64,000 nt of DNA from Chondrosia reniformis (lineage: Eukaryota > Porifera > Demospongiae > Chondrillida > Chondrillidae), in NCBI GenBank assembly GCA_947172415.1, contig OX359200.1:4652501-4716500 (forward strand), read 5' to 3'. The notes under the pieces are model-generated. The model worked only from the letters and a program-made list of their open reading frames with translations, had not been told where the DNA came from and did no database searches. This document shows, in pieces, positions 1-12,100 of the stretch (position 1 is its first letter; every line of letters starts with the position of its first letter). Position numbers and translations under genes: made by a program.

Positions 1-85
1 TGCTTTTTCTAGATGTGATAGGTACTGTTGCAGGGACTGCCATCCCTACTTCTCATTTCATTTTTTAAATGTTTTTATTTACTTG
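1..85. mobile_element. Right arm of a TA-flanked MITE
   Basis: This is the 3' arm of a small inverted-repeat element; the rest lies left of the window. It reads through the block GCCATCCCTACTT and ends in ACTTG followed by TA. The same arm occurs at 29222-29305 with almost the same sequence, and a related arm closes the palindromic elements at 19722-20092 and 21671-22046. A TA target duplication suggests a Tc1/mariner-like mover, but no transposase is visible. It sits in the intron before the first visible exon of the RNF213-like gene. Confidence 0.7.
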
Positions 86-168
86 TATATATAACTTTTA
101 TTGCCAAGACTCTGAGACTATAATGTATACAATGTCTGCAACACGTATGTATATATCTTTGCCAATAG

Positions 169-3100
169 CTTGTGTATGAAGTGAAAGATGGAGGAGGTAG
201 TTTTCATCTCATCGCTTTCAACTCTGAAAGCATGAAGGAAACAGACAAAGAGAAGTACAGAATAATGGGAGCTGAAATACCTTCATCACAGTTAGTGTTG
301 ATTGATTGTAGGTCACATGATGGTCATGTGATGTGTTGACCTTTGTACCCAGTGCCCTAAGAAGAAGAAACTATCTTGACAAGTACTTGTCAAGTGCTTT
401 GAATGTTCCACTGGAAAATAACAGACTTTCTGCTATTGATGAGAAGAAGTATGTCTTAACATTGGACTACACTTTAAAGGTGAGAAAAGTTTTTCCTTTT
501 TCTTTGTCTGTTAAATTTTGGTATCCTTTGCTGCATGCTGTGTTTATTAGATGTTGGAGATCCATGAACGTTTCCAGTGTGGTATTCCCGTTGTTATTGA
601 AGGTGAAACTGGAGTTGGAAAGACTGCTTTACTGGAAATGTTGTCAGTCTTGTGGAACCAATCTCTCCTCTCTGAACAGAGGCTCCTAGTGGACAGAGTA
701 CTGACACTACTACAGCGAGTCTGCAGTCGTAAGTTGTCCAATATGAACATTAGTATCTTTAGAAGTTCTAGTCTGTGACAATATGTATTTAAACTTTATG
801 TGGCCCAGCAGAGAAGAAGAGAAGTAGAAACCTCTTGTATCTTCCCCAAAAATTCTCACTAGGTTTAGTTTAGTTTCCTATAGGCCTTTTACTCTAAAGC
901 AGATGTAGCATGTAAGAAAATGGTGTGTTGATTAATCGTGTATAGAATATTCATATTCCTAGAATTTTTTCTTATCCATATACATGTATATTTTATATAT
1001 CATTTGCTAGATTTGAAGCAAGCTGAAGATAATGAAATGGCCTCTTTTCTGAATGTGGTTCAGTGTATCAATGAAAAACAACCAGTTGGGTATGACCATC
1101 TCAAACAAGTGTGTAACTGTAGAGCTGAAATTGAGGATCCAGAACAAGTGAAGCAACAGCTTTCAAAGAAGGGACCAATGAAGAAGATATTGTTGTTGGA
1201 TTTCCTTTCAGACTATGCATTTAAAGCCATTTCTCAACCAGTTATTAGTTTGTTAGATTTTGGCACTGTCTGGTCAGAAATACAGAGTTGGAAATCTGAA
1301 GGATCTGAGGAAGAGTTCCCCGAGTATCCCTTTGAGGAGCTAGTGGAGAGGTTTGGACAAGAAAAGAAGAATCAGGTATAGCATCCAAACTACCCATTGA
1401 TTCTGTTTAGTACAAATCTGTTGTTTCCCCCCAGTTCACTCCTGGATTATTGTTTTATCTTTTGAGAGCTAAACCTTTGAAGACATTCTACAAGCTCAAC
1501 GTTCATGCAGGTATGTACTGATGATGGCTGGCACACACCTCACGTGTAGAGTAGTCATTGAATTGAGATGATTGGCTGATTGTATTATTAATTCCATCTT
1601 GTCCCAGCTCTCACTCCAAAGGACATATACGAGTTCTTTGAGCCAATCTTCAGTCAAGCTAGATGTTTTGAGGAAAAATGGCATCTCACCAGAATCACAC
1701 CGAAAGTCACTGTATGTTGATTCTCCTGTTTATAGAGATTTGCAAACATGATTATACAATACTTTAATGAACTGTTAGGTATTCTTGGATGAAATCAACA
1801 CCTGTTCCTGTCTGGGACTGTTAAAGGAAGTCCTAATTGACAGAACATTCTATGGAGAGGTATGGAACTGGCCTTCACATGCCATATATATCCTAGAATT
1901 TACAGATTGTTCAATAACATCATCACGGTAAAATATTTACCTTTTTATTAGAAAATTCCAGAAAACATTTTCATAGTGTCGGCTTGTAATCCTCATCGAG
2001 GGAACAGTGTGTTTGTTCACGAGAAGGAGAGGAAGTCGGAGACTTGGGTGAGGGGGAGCTACAATGTGCACCGTCTTCACCCAACCATCAAGTTCCTGAA
2101 GTGGGACTATGGGTTCTTGGATAGTCAACAAGAAGACGACTACATCAAAGTAAAGATGAGAATGATCAAGGGAAGTATTAGTGGGTGAGTTTAGTGTGTG
2201 ACTGTATACAAGTTTAGACTGGAAGTTATGAGCAAGTTATATGTATTTCTAATGTCTTAAGTGGCTACTCTTTATACATTTTGAGTGGCTATTCTCTTCT
2301 TGAAGTACTTTGACAGATCACTTGAGTGGAATAATTGGGCTGAGTCAAAAGTTAATGAGACAATATGCAGCCGAACATCTCAAACTAGCTTACAACTTTT
2401 CCAATGAAGTTTCCAAGAAGCTGTCACACAGCTGTGTCAGTCAAAGGGACATTCAGGTCAGAATGCATGTGGTACATACGTACGTATATGTATGACATTT
2501 AGTATATTTACTCTTAGGCTAAGATGACATTATAAACCTAAAACACTTAAGAGTGGTCCCATATTTACATTATTTGTGGTATATATATTTAGCTGTGGTA
2601 GTTTCAGCTGTGATGATTCATTATTGCTCACTGTCAATCTGTTGCGTGTCGCAAGTTGCTTAGTCGGCGATTAGCAGTCTTTACTTGATTTGAGCTTACA
2701 TATGGATCTCTTGTAGAGAATATACTACGTATTTTCCTTTAAAGTAGCTAACAACTGTGCTTGCAGCATTGTGTATTGCATGTACGTATGTGTGTATATG
2801 TTCTCAAGTGTATCTTTCTTACTACATGTAGAGAGTATTCACATTCTATGAGTGGCTAATTAAAGGATATCACAAGTTAGCATAATTACAGCAAATTGAT
2901 ATTGACACCTGTCCTAATTTTATTATTTGATCAATTTTATAGGTTTGGAAGGGAGAGGTTTAAGGAAATTGAGGTGGATGAAAACAGTATTCAGGAGCAA
3001 GCTGTTCTGGTGGCACTGGGTCTGGTATACTACTTGAGGTTGAATGAGAAGTACAGGGAGAGATACAAGAAGGATCTGAAGAAAACACAAATCAGAGCTA

Positions 3101-6100
3101 AGACAGTGGATGAAGCTCTAAAGGAGGAGGTAGGTTTTGATGGACAAAACCAAGTAATAGTTACATGGCATTGTAATTGTACAGTCAATAATAGTCACTG
3201 AATATATTTTAGGTTTATTTTCTCTTGTTATCACCTATCAGATGGACTTTTACAGTGGTCACCTCTTCATTCCAAGAGGAATAGCAAAGACTCAAGCTCT
3301 CATGGAGAACCTGTTCTGTACCATAGTATGTTGTTGTACTAGCACTCCACTCATCATTGTGGGAGCTCCTGGATCCAGCAAGACTCTCTCATTTAACTTG
3401 GCACTCTCAAACATCAAAGGGGGAGAATCTAAATCGTATGTTGCCACTTTTGTACTAGCATTGTGTGTATACAGTGTATATGGAGGAGATAGTAGATTGG
3501 ATGTTGTATGTTTTTAGGGACTATATACGTACGTAGATCCTTTACCATCACCACCATTAATATTGTTGTATGTATACTATAAAAGGGGAAACCCTCTACC
3601 AGTGGTACCACATTCCTATCAATTGTGGTATGTTCTACCAGTAGAAGTTTTTTCTTTATAGTGTACAATCCATCCTGCTTCACTTTCTCAGTCATAATGC
3701 TTACATAATCTCTGATGTATTAAAATATCTTTAGAGTATATAACACACCATTTGTGTTATAGCATTTTATTTGTTTTATTTTCTTCTCTGTGCAGGCATC
3801 TGTTTCGAGACACTTCTCTCTTCCCCTCACTGGATCCTCACTTTTATCAGTGCTCTCGAAGAACTGCTTCAGTTGAGGTGGATACTGTATTCCAAAGGGC
3901 AGTCACTCGACAAAACAACTTTAATGACCTCCACATTCCTATCAAATGTGGTATGTTCTAGATCTACATACGTACGTATCTATTACTTATGTATCATACA
4001 TCAGATTAGTCAACTTTTTTAAATTTCCACTTTTTAGTTGTGTTTATGGATGAAGCAGGTTTGCCTGAAGAAAGTCATGAATCTCTTAAAGTATGTGTGT
4101 TGGTTAATTGACATACGTACGTACAACTGAATAGTATTAATCTACGTACATGTATAAGTATGTATGTAACAGTTGTGGATAAAACAGGAGATTACAAATG
4201 ATATTGTTTCTTGTTTTGCCTTCAAATACATATTGTATGTATGCACGGAAATGTTTGCAAGACGAAATGTTTGTGAATTTCCAGTTGAAGTAAAATTTCA
4301 TGCTTTCAATTTCAATTTATTGTAAACATATCCACACATATGGTATGTGTTCTTCCGATTCCTTCTCTTTAGGTTCTACACAAGTACTTGGATAGCAGTG
4401 AGGTTGCCTTTGTAGCTATCACCAACCATCTTCTGGATGCAGCCAAGACAAACAGAGCAGTCAGTCTGTTTAGAGCAAGCTATAGCTTCGTGAGTTGTGT
4501 AGATCTTATTTGTGTCACTTACTGTTGGATCTTCAGATCACTACATTACATTTTGTGTACTTTAATTTAGGGTGACATGGAGATACTTGTGAAGGAGTGC
4601 TTGGGTTCATCAAAAGACACTGGTACAGTATCAGTACAGAAATTGTGTCAACCATACCGGGAAATGATGAACAGGAAAGAAAGGTTTGACCTCAACTGGG
4701 AATTATGTACGTATGTGTATATACATACGTATAGAATAAGGATTTCTTGTAATTGTATCAAACTTATCTTTTGAAAGGATCATCTTTCGACTTTTACAGC
4801 ATCTAAGTAGACACCTGCAGACCAATATCAGTGACTAAAAAAGAAAAGATATGTATGTATATACGTATGTTTGGATTATTTCCCTATAGTTTCAAGAACT
4901 TCTTTGGTTTAAGAGATTTTATTCATCTCATCCACTATTTAAGAAGAAAGGGTACATCTGCTATTGATGCTCAATTGATTATAAGAGGATTAGAAAGAAA
5001 CTTTAATGGAAATGAAGACTTTGAATTAACTTGCAATACTTTCATAGCACAGGTTAGTTTAAGAAACGAATGACAACCAATCCTTTTTTCAATATATTTT
5101 TCATTTACAGTTAAAGAAGAAAGATGCAAAAAGCATAGAGAGAAGAAGCATTATCAGAATCCTAGAGGACAGTTTAGCGGATAAACCAAATAGATCTGCC
5201 ACTGGGAGACAAGAGGCATTTGATGAAGTTCGCTACAAGCTCATAGTAGACCTAAGTGAAGATGACTCTCTGTCACGCCTCCTCCTCATGTATAAGATAC
5301 TGGACCCAAAGAGAACAAAGATATTCATGTGCAGTGACTTCCCAGAAGACAGTCAGCTTCAGAAAGTAAGCCACATAAAGTACATATGTAAATCTTGTAT
5401 TCTCAGCCAAAGCTCTGACTAGGTTTAGTTCCCAACAGGCCTTTACTCTCAAGTACTTACAGTAGATGTAGTATGTAAAAATAATGTTTATTCATATACA
5501 CTGTACATACGTATATACGCATATGTAGCATAGAATCATGTATTTACGTATATGCATATGAAATAGTAAGGAGTACATACAGTATATACATACAGGTTAC
5601 ATGTACTGTATATACTGTATATGTCTTTCAATTTTACTGTTTGTCCATCATCTTGTTCAGGTGAACACTGTTGCTGCTATCAGACATGCGGCAGTAGAAG
5701 GACACACTGTTCTGATGACTCAGACTGATGACATTCATGAGAGCTTTTACGATCTCTTCAATCAGCATTTCAGAAGAATTGATGATCCTGAACCTACAAA
5801 GGAACCAAGATTCTATGCCAACATTGCCATCGGTGCCCACCACAAGCCTTGTCGGGTCCACAAGGACTTTCAGTGTGTTGTGGTGGTAAAGAAATCAGAG
5901 ATCCCCAACACTCCGGCTCCTTTCCTCAACAGATTTGAGAAGTACTGCATCTCCCACAAGGACTTCCTTCAAGCTAGACTGCAGTCCCTTGACCCTTGTA
6001 TGAGCATAGTGGTCAAGTCAGCTCTGGAGAAAGTGAGTGCGCAAATGTACCTGTTTCTAGGACTTGAGTAAGAAAGTCTATCAAATATATTTTTAACTAT

Positions 6101-9100
6101 TCCCACTTGGATTTACACTTGGGACATTGTACATTACATGTAAAATGTGTCAGAAGTTACATATTTACATTCTCACAGGTTCATGAGTTCTTTAATTTTG
6201 TTGAAGAACCAAACTTTTATGGTGCCAGAGCTGGGGAGACTGTGGAGTCGTTGGTCCTCAGTCTCCTTCCTACTCCAGATTTCACCTTCACAAGGATTGC
6301 CAACACTAGCACCACTAGTGTGCAGATAGCTGATGCCACTTCAGATGTGCAGCAAGATGGAGTTGGTAGTGGAGTGGGACCCAGAGAACTGTTAGTTGTC
6401 TTGATGGAGACACTGCAGAATAGCGCTGGATTTCACTTTATGAAGGTATTGTACCATAAAGTTGAAAGCACTGTTTGAAAATGTATTAACAGTTACATTT
6501 CTTAACAGTCATCTGATGAAGAGATGAAAAGTGATGTAGATTACATTTTGGGTCAGTTTGCCAGTCTTCAAGGGGAATTCCAGGGAATTGCCAAAGCTGT
6601 TGTGAACAGGCAATACAGCTTCAATGAAGTAGAAGGATTTGTAAAGGAAACAATTAACCACCTTCACCTCTCTCCTCATCCCGATGAAGCCAAGACTGAG
6701 TTTGGATATATGCATGTGAAAGGTGTTACTAAAGAGGCCTGCTTGGTTGTCATGGTTACAGTACAATGGCTGGCTGTGTATATGTGTAAGAGACTGCTAC
6801 AGCTCATGACAGCCGAAGCTCTCACTTTGGCTAGAAGGTAAGTTGGTTGTTTCCCACTTGACGGGGATGGATCTAAGGATACTGTATGTCTGTAGGAGGT
6901 TACCTCGCTGGTGTGTGGACTGCTATTTGAGTCATCAAAACCACTTCAGTTTGAAAGATCTGATTGACAGTAGCTTACGATCTCTAGAGGACCCTACAAA
7001 GTATGTGTAGTTGATAACTATATGTACGTATGTATGTGTGTATATGTATCCTTACAAGTATGTGATCACCTTCATTCACATTTTTGATTTCCTTATTCTT
7101 TACATTTCCTTCATTTTGTCACTGTAGAGTCTCAACGGTGCCTACAAAGCTAGTCTGCTTCACTCGCTCAACTCCTGACATCCACCGTCTCTCCACTGTG
7201 TACTGTTCTGGCGTGGCTGGCTACACAATTGATGAACACAACAAACTGATCAAGAAGATGGTTCATGAAGATGTGAGATTAATGAGAGATGAGATGATGT
7301 GTGCAGTGACTATGATATATGTAGCTATCTGTGTTTCCTCATCACAGCTGAATAAAGTGTATCTGTGCAAGTTGTCCAGTGTTTTGTCTGAGAGAGCCTT
7401 TAAGGGTCACTTGCAGACCTTTGCTGAAAGAATTGAGAAGAAGATTATGATTTTAGTATGTTTTTGTAAATATTTATCAGTGGTTCTGAATGGATTGACT
7501 GACATGTTGTGGATATTGTAGATTATCAACATGCAAGAGACCTCCAAACAGATAGTGAACCACATTCGCATCATGATTGAACAGCAAATGGAGGCCGGAA
7601 GCAGGTTCAGGAATGCCAGTGTGAGCAATATGACTGTGGTCCCTGACTACACTGTTGTCTTTTGACACAAACTTATTGGTTCATTAGAAACTGTTTGTGC
7701 TGCTGCTGCACTTTCCTCCGTCCATGTTCTACAATGCGTGCTACCCTGCCCTGTTCCTCTACGGGTGGGACCATCATTACTTGGATTCTATTCAACCAGA
7801 ACCAGAAGGCATTGTTGACATCAGGTGAGCAGTGGAAGGGAGATGTATTGTTCTCTAGCTAAATCATGCACTATATCTTAATGTATACTCTACATTAGAT
7901 CTTGGTTCAGTATTGCTTGTCAGAGAAGCAAGTCCAACGATGGGCAAGATGTTGTCATGAATGCAGTTCGGTCAATGATACCAGATTCCATCAGTATAGT
8001 AGCATCCAGGTATGTACGTACATACATGTACGTATGTATGTACGTAGTGTATTTTAACAATAAAATGGGTCTATTGCTCACATATTTTGCTTGATTACGA
8101 TATCTTATAGGGTGAATATTGGCTCTAAAAATGGCGGTGGATTCAATAGTACCCCAAAGAATGGCTCTGAAAAAGAAGAGAGATTAAAAAGGTTACTAGA
8201 TGGACCAATGGGAGAGAAGTTGTGTGAAATGTATGCTAAATACTGGCAACCAGCAGGAATGGCAAGACATTTGGAAGAGGCTGCACAGTATTCAAAGAGC
8301 CACAAGTCCACAATCAGCATCACAGACTCTGTGAGTTGTACATTAGTAGATAAAAGTGACAGCAACTCCAATTCTTGAATTTTAAGTGATTAACCTTTCA
8401 TTTATTTCTTCAACTATTTTCTTCTGTTTCCTTTTTAGGTGAAGGATTTCTTTCAGACAGCATTCCATAATTTCCTTTCCTACATGATATACCACACAAA
8501 TCAGCAACTGAACTTGGATGTGATCTATGACTGCGGAGATGCTCCAACTGTTGACCTGTTTCTGAGACTACTGGAACTAGCCCCCACTCCCAAACTGACA
8601 GAGTTGAAGGCATACAACAATACCTGGACCATCCAACAGACTCTCCATTCCAGACCCTCCTTTCCATTCTTCCACAAGATCTGTGAGATCCTCGATGGAA
8701 TGATGGAGGCTTGCATTGAAAACATTCAGAAGGGAAATTTGCCAATAGCAGAAAGGTCTCTCAAAGGAGCTTTGAATGGTGAGCTATTCCTTCTTCATGA
8801 ACAAATTAGACCATTTTGTGTTTTCATTCTTTTCTTCCTGCTGAAGTGAGCTAGTGTTGTAAGGATGTTTAATTTCCACTCTACAGATACCTCTCAACCA
8901 GTGGAGCCTTACAATGAAGCTCTCTCTGATACATTTCTTTCAAATCTTTCTGGAAACATTAAAGTACGTAAGATGATATAATAGCGATTCTCAGCCTGCT
9001 CTCTCTTTCTCCCTATTAATGTGCAGTACACCACGTTAGACTGATGCAATGGTGTTATTCTACATTTCTCCCTTGCTAATTGTAGGAAGGTGTGAATAAG

Positions 9101-12100
9101 GATTTGTGCATTGCAGTACAAGCTATTTCAGAAGAACCCAAATTGTGGGACAAGTATTGGAAAGATTTTTTTTCCACTAAATTCTACATCAGTTCAATAG
9201 GTGATAAACTAACTTTGGAGTTGGTCAACCTTACCTTCACCAGACAACTGACTAGACTTGCCCCTCAACAGAGATTGGTGGCCTTGCACTGTAGGGCCCA
9301 CATCAATCAAGTAAACCTAGCCAAACTCATCTCAACTCTGCGACCACTGCAGGAACTGCAGAAGTTCACCGAGGCCATGCCTCATCAAGGATCTCAGCCG
9401 TCCCTAGCTATGTCTCCGGGAGACACAATGAGATCTATTGTAGAAATAAAGTTAGAATACATTAGTGACTCCACTGCCTTGTACCAGTTTATTTTGGATA
9501 GCTTCTTTCTGTCATTTGCTAATGGTTGTCTGCAGTATGGAAGCTCCCTACAGTATCCAGATAAAGAGCAGCTTGTGACTTGGCACAGGTCCTATAGGAA
9601 TGTGGTGTGTTTACTGTGTGTAATGATATAGTGGACTTGTGACTGTTTCACTGTGTCCTCTCAAAGTATAACCAATCTTAATAACATATCTGTTTTAGGT
9701 TAAAATTTGTTAGACATTTTTGTATACAATTAATTGTCATTGAATTACACCTATTTTTGTATGTATTTTACCTATTTATGTGGTTGAATACGCAGTTCCT
9801 TTCCACTGAGCATGCTTATCTGACCTGATTATGTGGCATTCTCCATCTTGTTTAGACTCAACAATCTTCAGTGAGAGACATCTTATTTCTGACAACCAAA
9901 ATGGAGCAGGTGTACAGAGCAAAGTTGAATGTTCTCCAAGCTGTCTTCCTCCTATTACAAGTCAGACCAGAGATTGATAATGACCTCAGTAAAGTGGCAC
10001 TGAAACTTGGAGATACATTACTCAAGACATATTTCACTGAAAAGTTTAATGTAAGTATTTGATATACATACATACGTACGTACATACACTGTGTAATACA
10101 TAACAGTTTGTCCATTTGCATTTGTGAATCATAGCACATCAACTGATCTATCAAGTTACCTATTTGTTACAGATAAAAGATAAGTGCCCAAATCTTTGTG
10201 AGATCAGTGGATCGCTGTTGGATATCATTCACTCTGACTTTCCCAAGAGAGACATTAGCTGTTATCTGGAGAACTTGCTTGACTTCTTCTTTTCTCCTGG
10301 TTCTACAAGTGTCACAGAGGATGACATGAGATGGTTTTTTATCCTAGTCAATGAGCAGTTGACTTTAGACTTCACTCAAGACATCATTGCAGTAGGTGGT
10401 GGCGTAGATCTATCTAGTAGGGATTCACCTGAAGGGCCAGGGGAGTTTCCCCTCTTCAATGTCCTCACATCATCAGTGGCAAGACACTTCCTGAGAAGGA
10501 TACTGACACACAAGATGGACGATGAGAAACCAGTAAAACCTTTGTCTATATTCTACAGAATGGTCAGTGCAATATATACATACGTATGTACATACTGTAT
10601 GTTTGGGGTTACTGTAAATCCCTTTATTTAAGCGGAACCAAAAGTTAGCGAAACTGCATTTTACCCCTACATAGCGGAATTTAATATTACAAAATGCATG
10701 GAAGTTTTGTTAGTTAATTACAGTAATAAATAATTACAGTAGTACTCTATTTAGTAGTAATACTATATTTAGCGAATTCTAATTTTAGCGGTAAATGTCA
10801 AATCGCTAATATAGCTAAATTAAAAGCACGCTAATAATAAGGGATTTACAGTATATACATTTACGTAATGTATTTCCAGAATGACAGCCTTAAAATATAT
10901 GTACAGTGTCACCCGCTTATTATACCGCTGGATAATAGGCCAAACCGCCTAATCCGCCTGAGTTTGTATAGAACGAATTCATTTGCATACTAGAAGTATC
11001 TATGTAATCCGCCAACCACCGAATCCGCCATCCGCCATTATTTTCTTGTAATCCACTGCTTTCGTCAAGATTTAAATCGTATGAAGTAAATCTTAGAGAT
11101 GGCCTCTAAGCATTCCAAAACTGACTTGAAAATCGCCCGATATGTGACTATAAGAGGAAGAATTCGACGGCAACACAGGAGTAAATTTTTTTTTATCGTT
11201 TTATTTAGCTGGCTATAAATATTATTGCGTAATGAGGATATTTGGTTAATCCACCAAACTCAATATTCCGTCAAAAAAATGCTTGAACGAATTGTGGCAG
11301 ATTATCCAGGTTACACTGTACATGTATTTCTCTAAGTGATCTATATGTACGTGATATGTACTATTAGTAGGATTTTATTAAGGAAGTATCTGTCCTCTTT
11401 AGCCAAGGAAGCTGGTTGCTGAAACTCTGTTGAGTAAGGGAAGATCAGACGACTTGACCACCTACATGCCAATTGTGTACAGGAACACTCCAGCTATACA
11501 AGTGAAGAGGGTAAGTGTGTTATAATCCAACAAGTAATAATATTTTATTAATATCCAAACAAATATAAAACTTTTCATATAAAATTTAATATGTTTCATT
11601 GTCATCTCACAGAGTGAAGTGATGATGCAACCTTTGGCAGATATGTACTTTCTGACTGTGTTGGAATACATGAAAGATGAGAAGGTGTCTGGCATGCTAC
11701 TGGAAACAGCTTTACTCTCTATCGAAGAAGTGCAAGATGTTAGCTATAAATTTACGTATACGTATGTACATATATATAGTGGAACCTTCCTAATCTGGTC
11801 ACCTACGAGATCTAACTATCTGACTGAATTAGAAATGCAATCAAGGTTTAAAAGTATAGGAAAATAATATATATAGTATGATTATATACTTAAAACTTAA
11901 CTGAAGTGGCCACTTTGAGGAAGTGACTGTCATAGAGAGGTGACCGTTCTTACAAATTCCCCTTTATTATGGTGTCGTCCTAAATATGTGTATTACTTTA
12001 ATGGATTACAATTTTTCTGCAGCATCTGCAGAAAAATCAAAGTCACGTTCAAGAGAAGCTGTTATGCTTGATAGAACTGCAAGCTGTGGTTCAGCTAGCC

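Larger units (their letters stand above)
3242..6032 (+). other. Second AAA+ unit of the RNF213-like protein
   Basis: Exon 3242-3435 has the family-typical Walker A variant GAPGSSKT, where SSK replaces the usual GKS/T lead-in as in vertebrate AAA4. Exon 4038-4090 has Walker B (VVFMDEAGLPEES) and exon 4373-4489 the sensor-1 region (VAFVAITNHLLDAAK). Exon 5661-6032 encodes the conserved RNF213 run containing FYDLFNQHFR and NTPAPFLNRFEKY. Exons 4571-4683, 4890-5052 and 5111-5365 lie between. The unit looks intact. Confidence 0.88.

Noticed and set aside
10173-10562. DKCPNLCEIS as the start of a RING finger
   Set aside because: No further cysteine/histidine pairs at RING spacing follow; only single cysteines.
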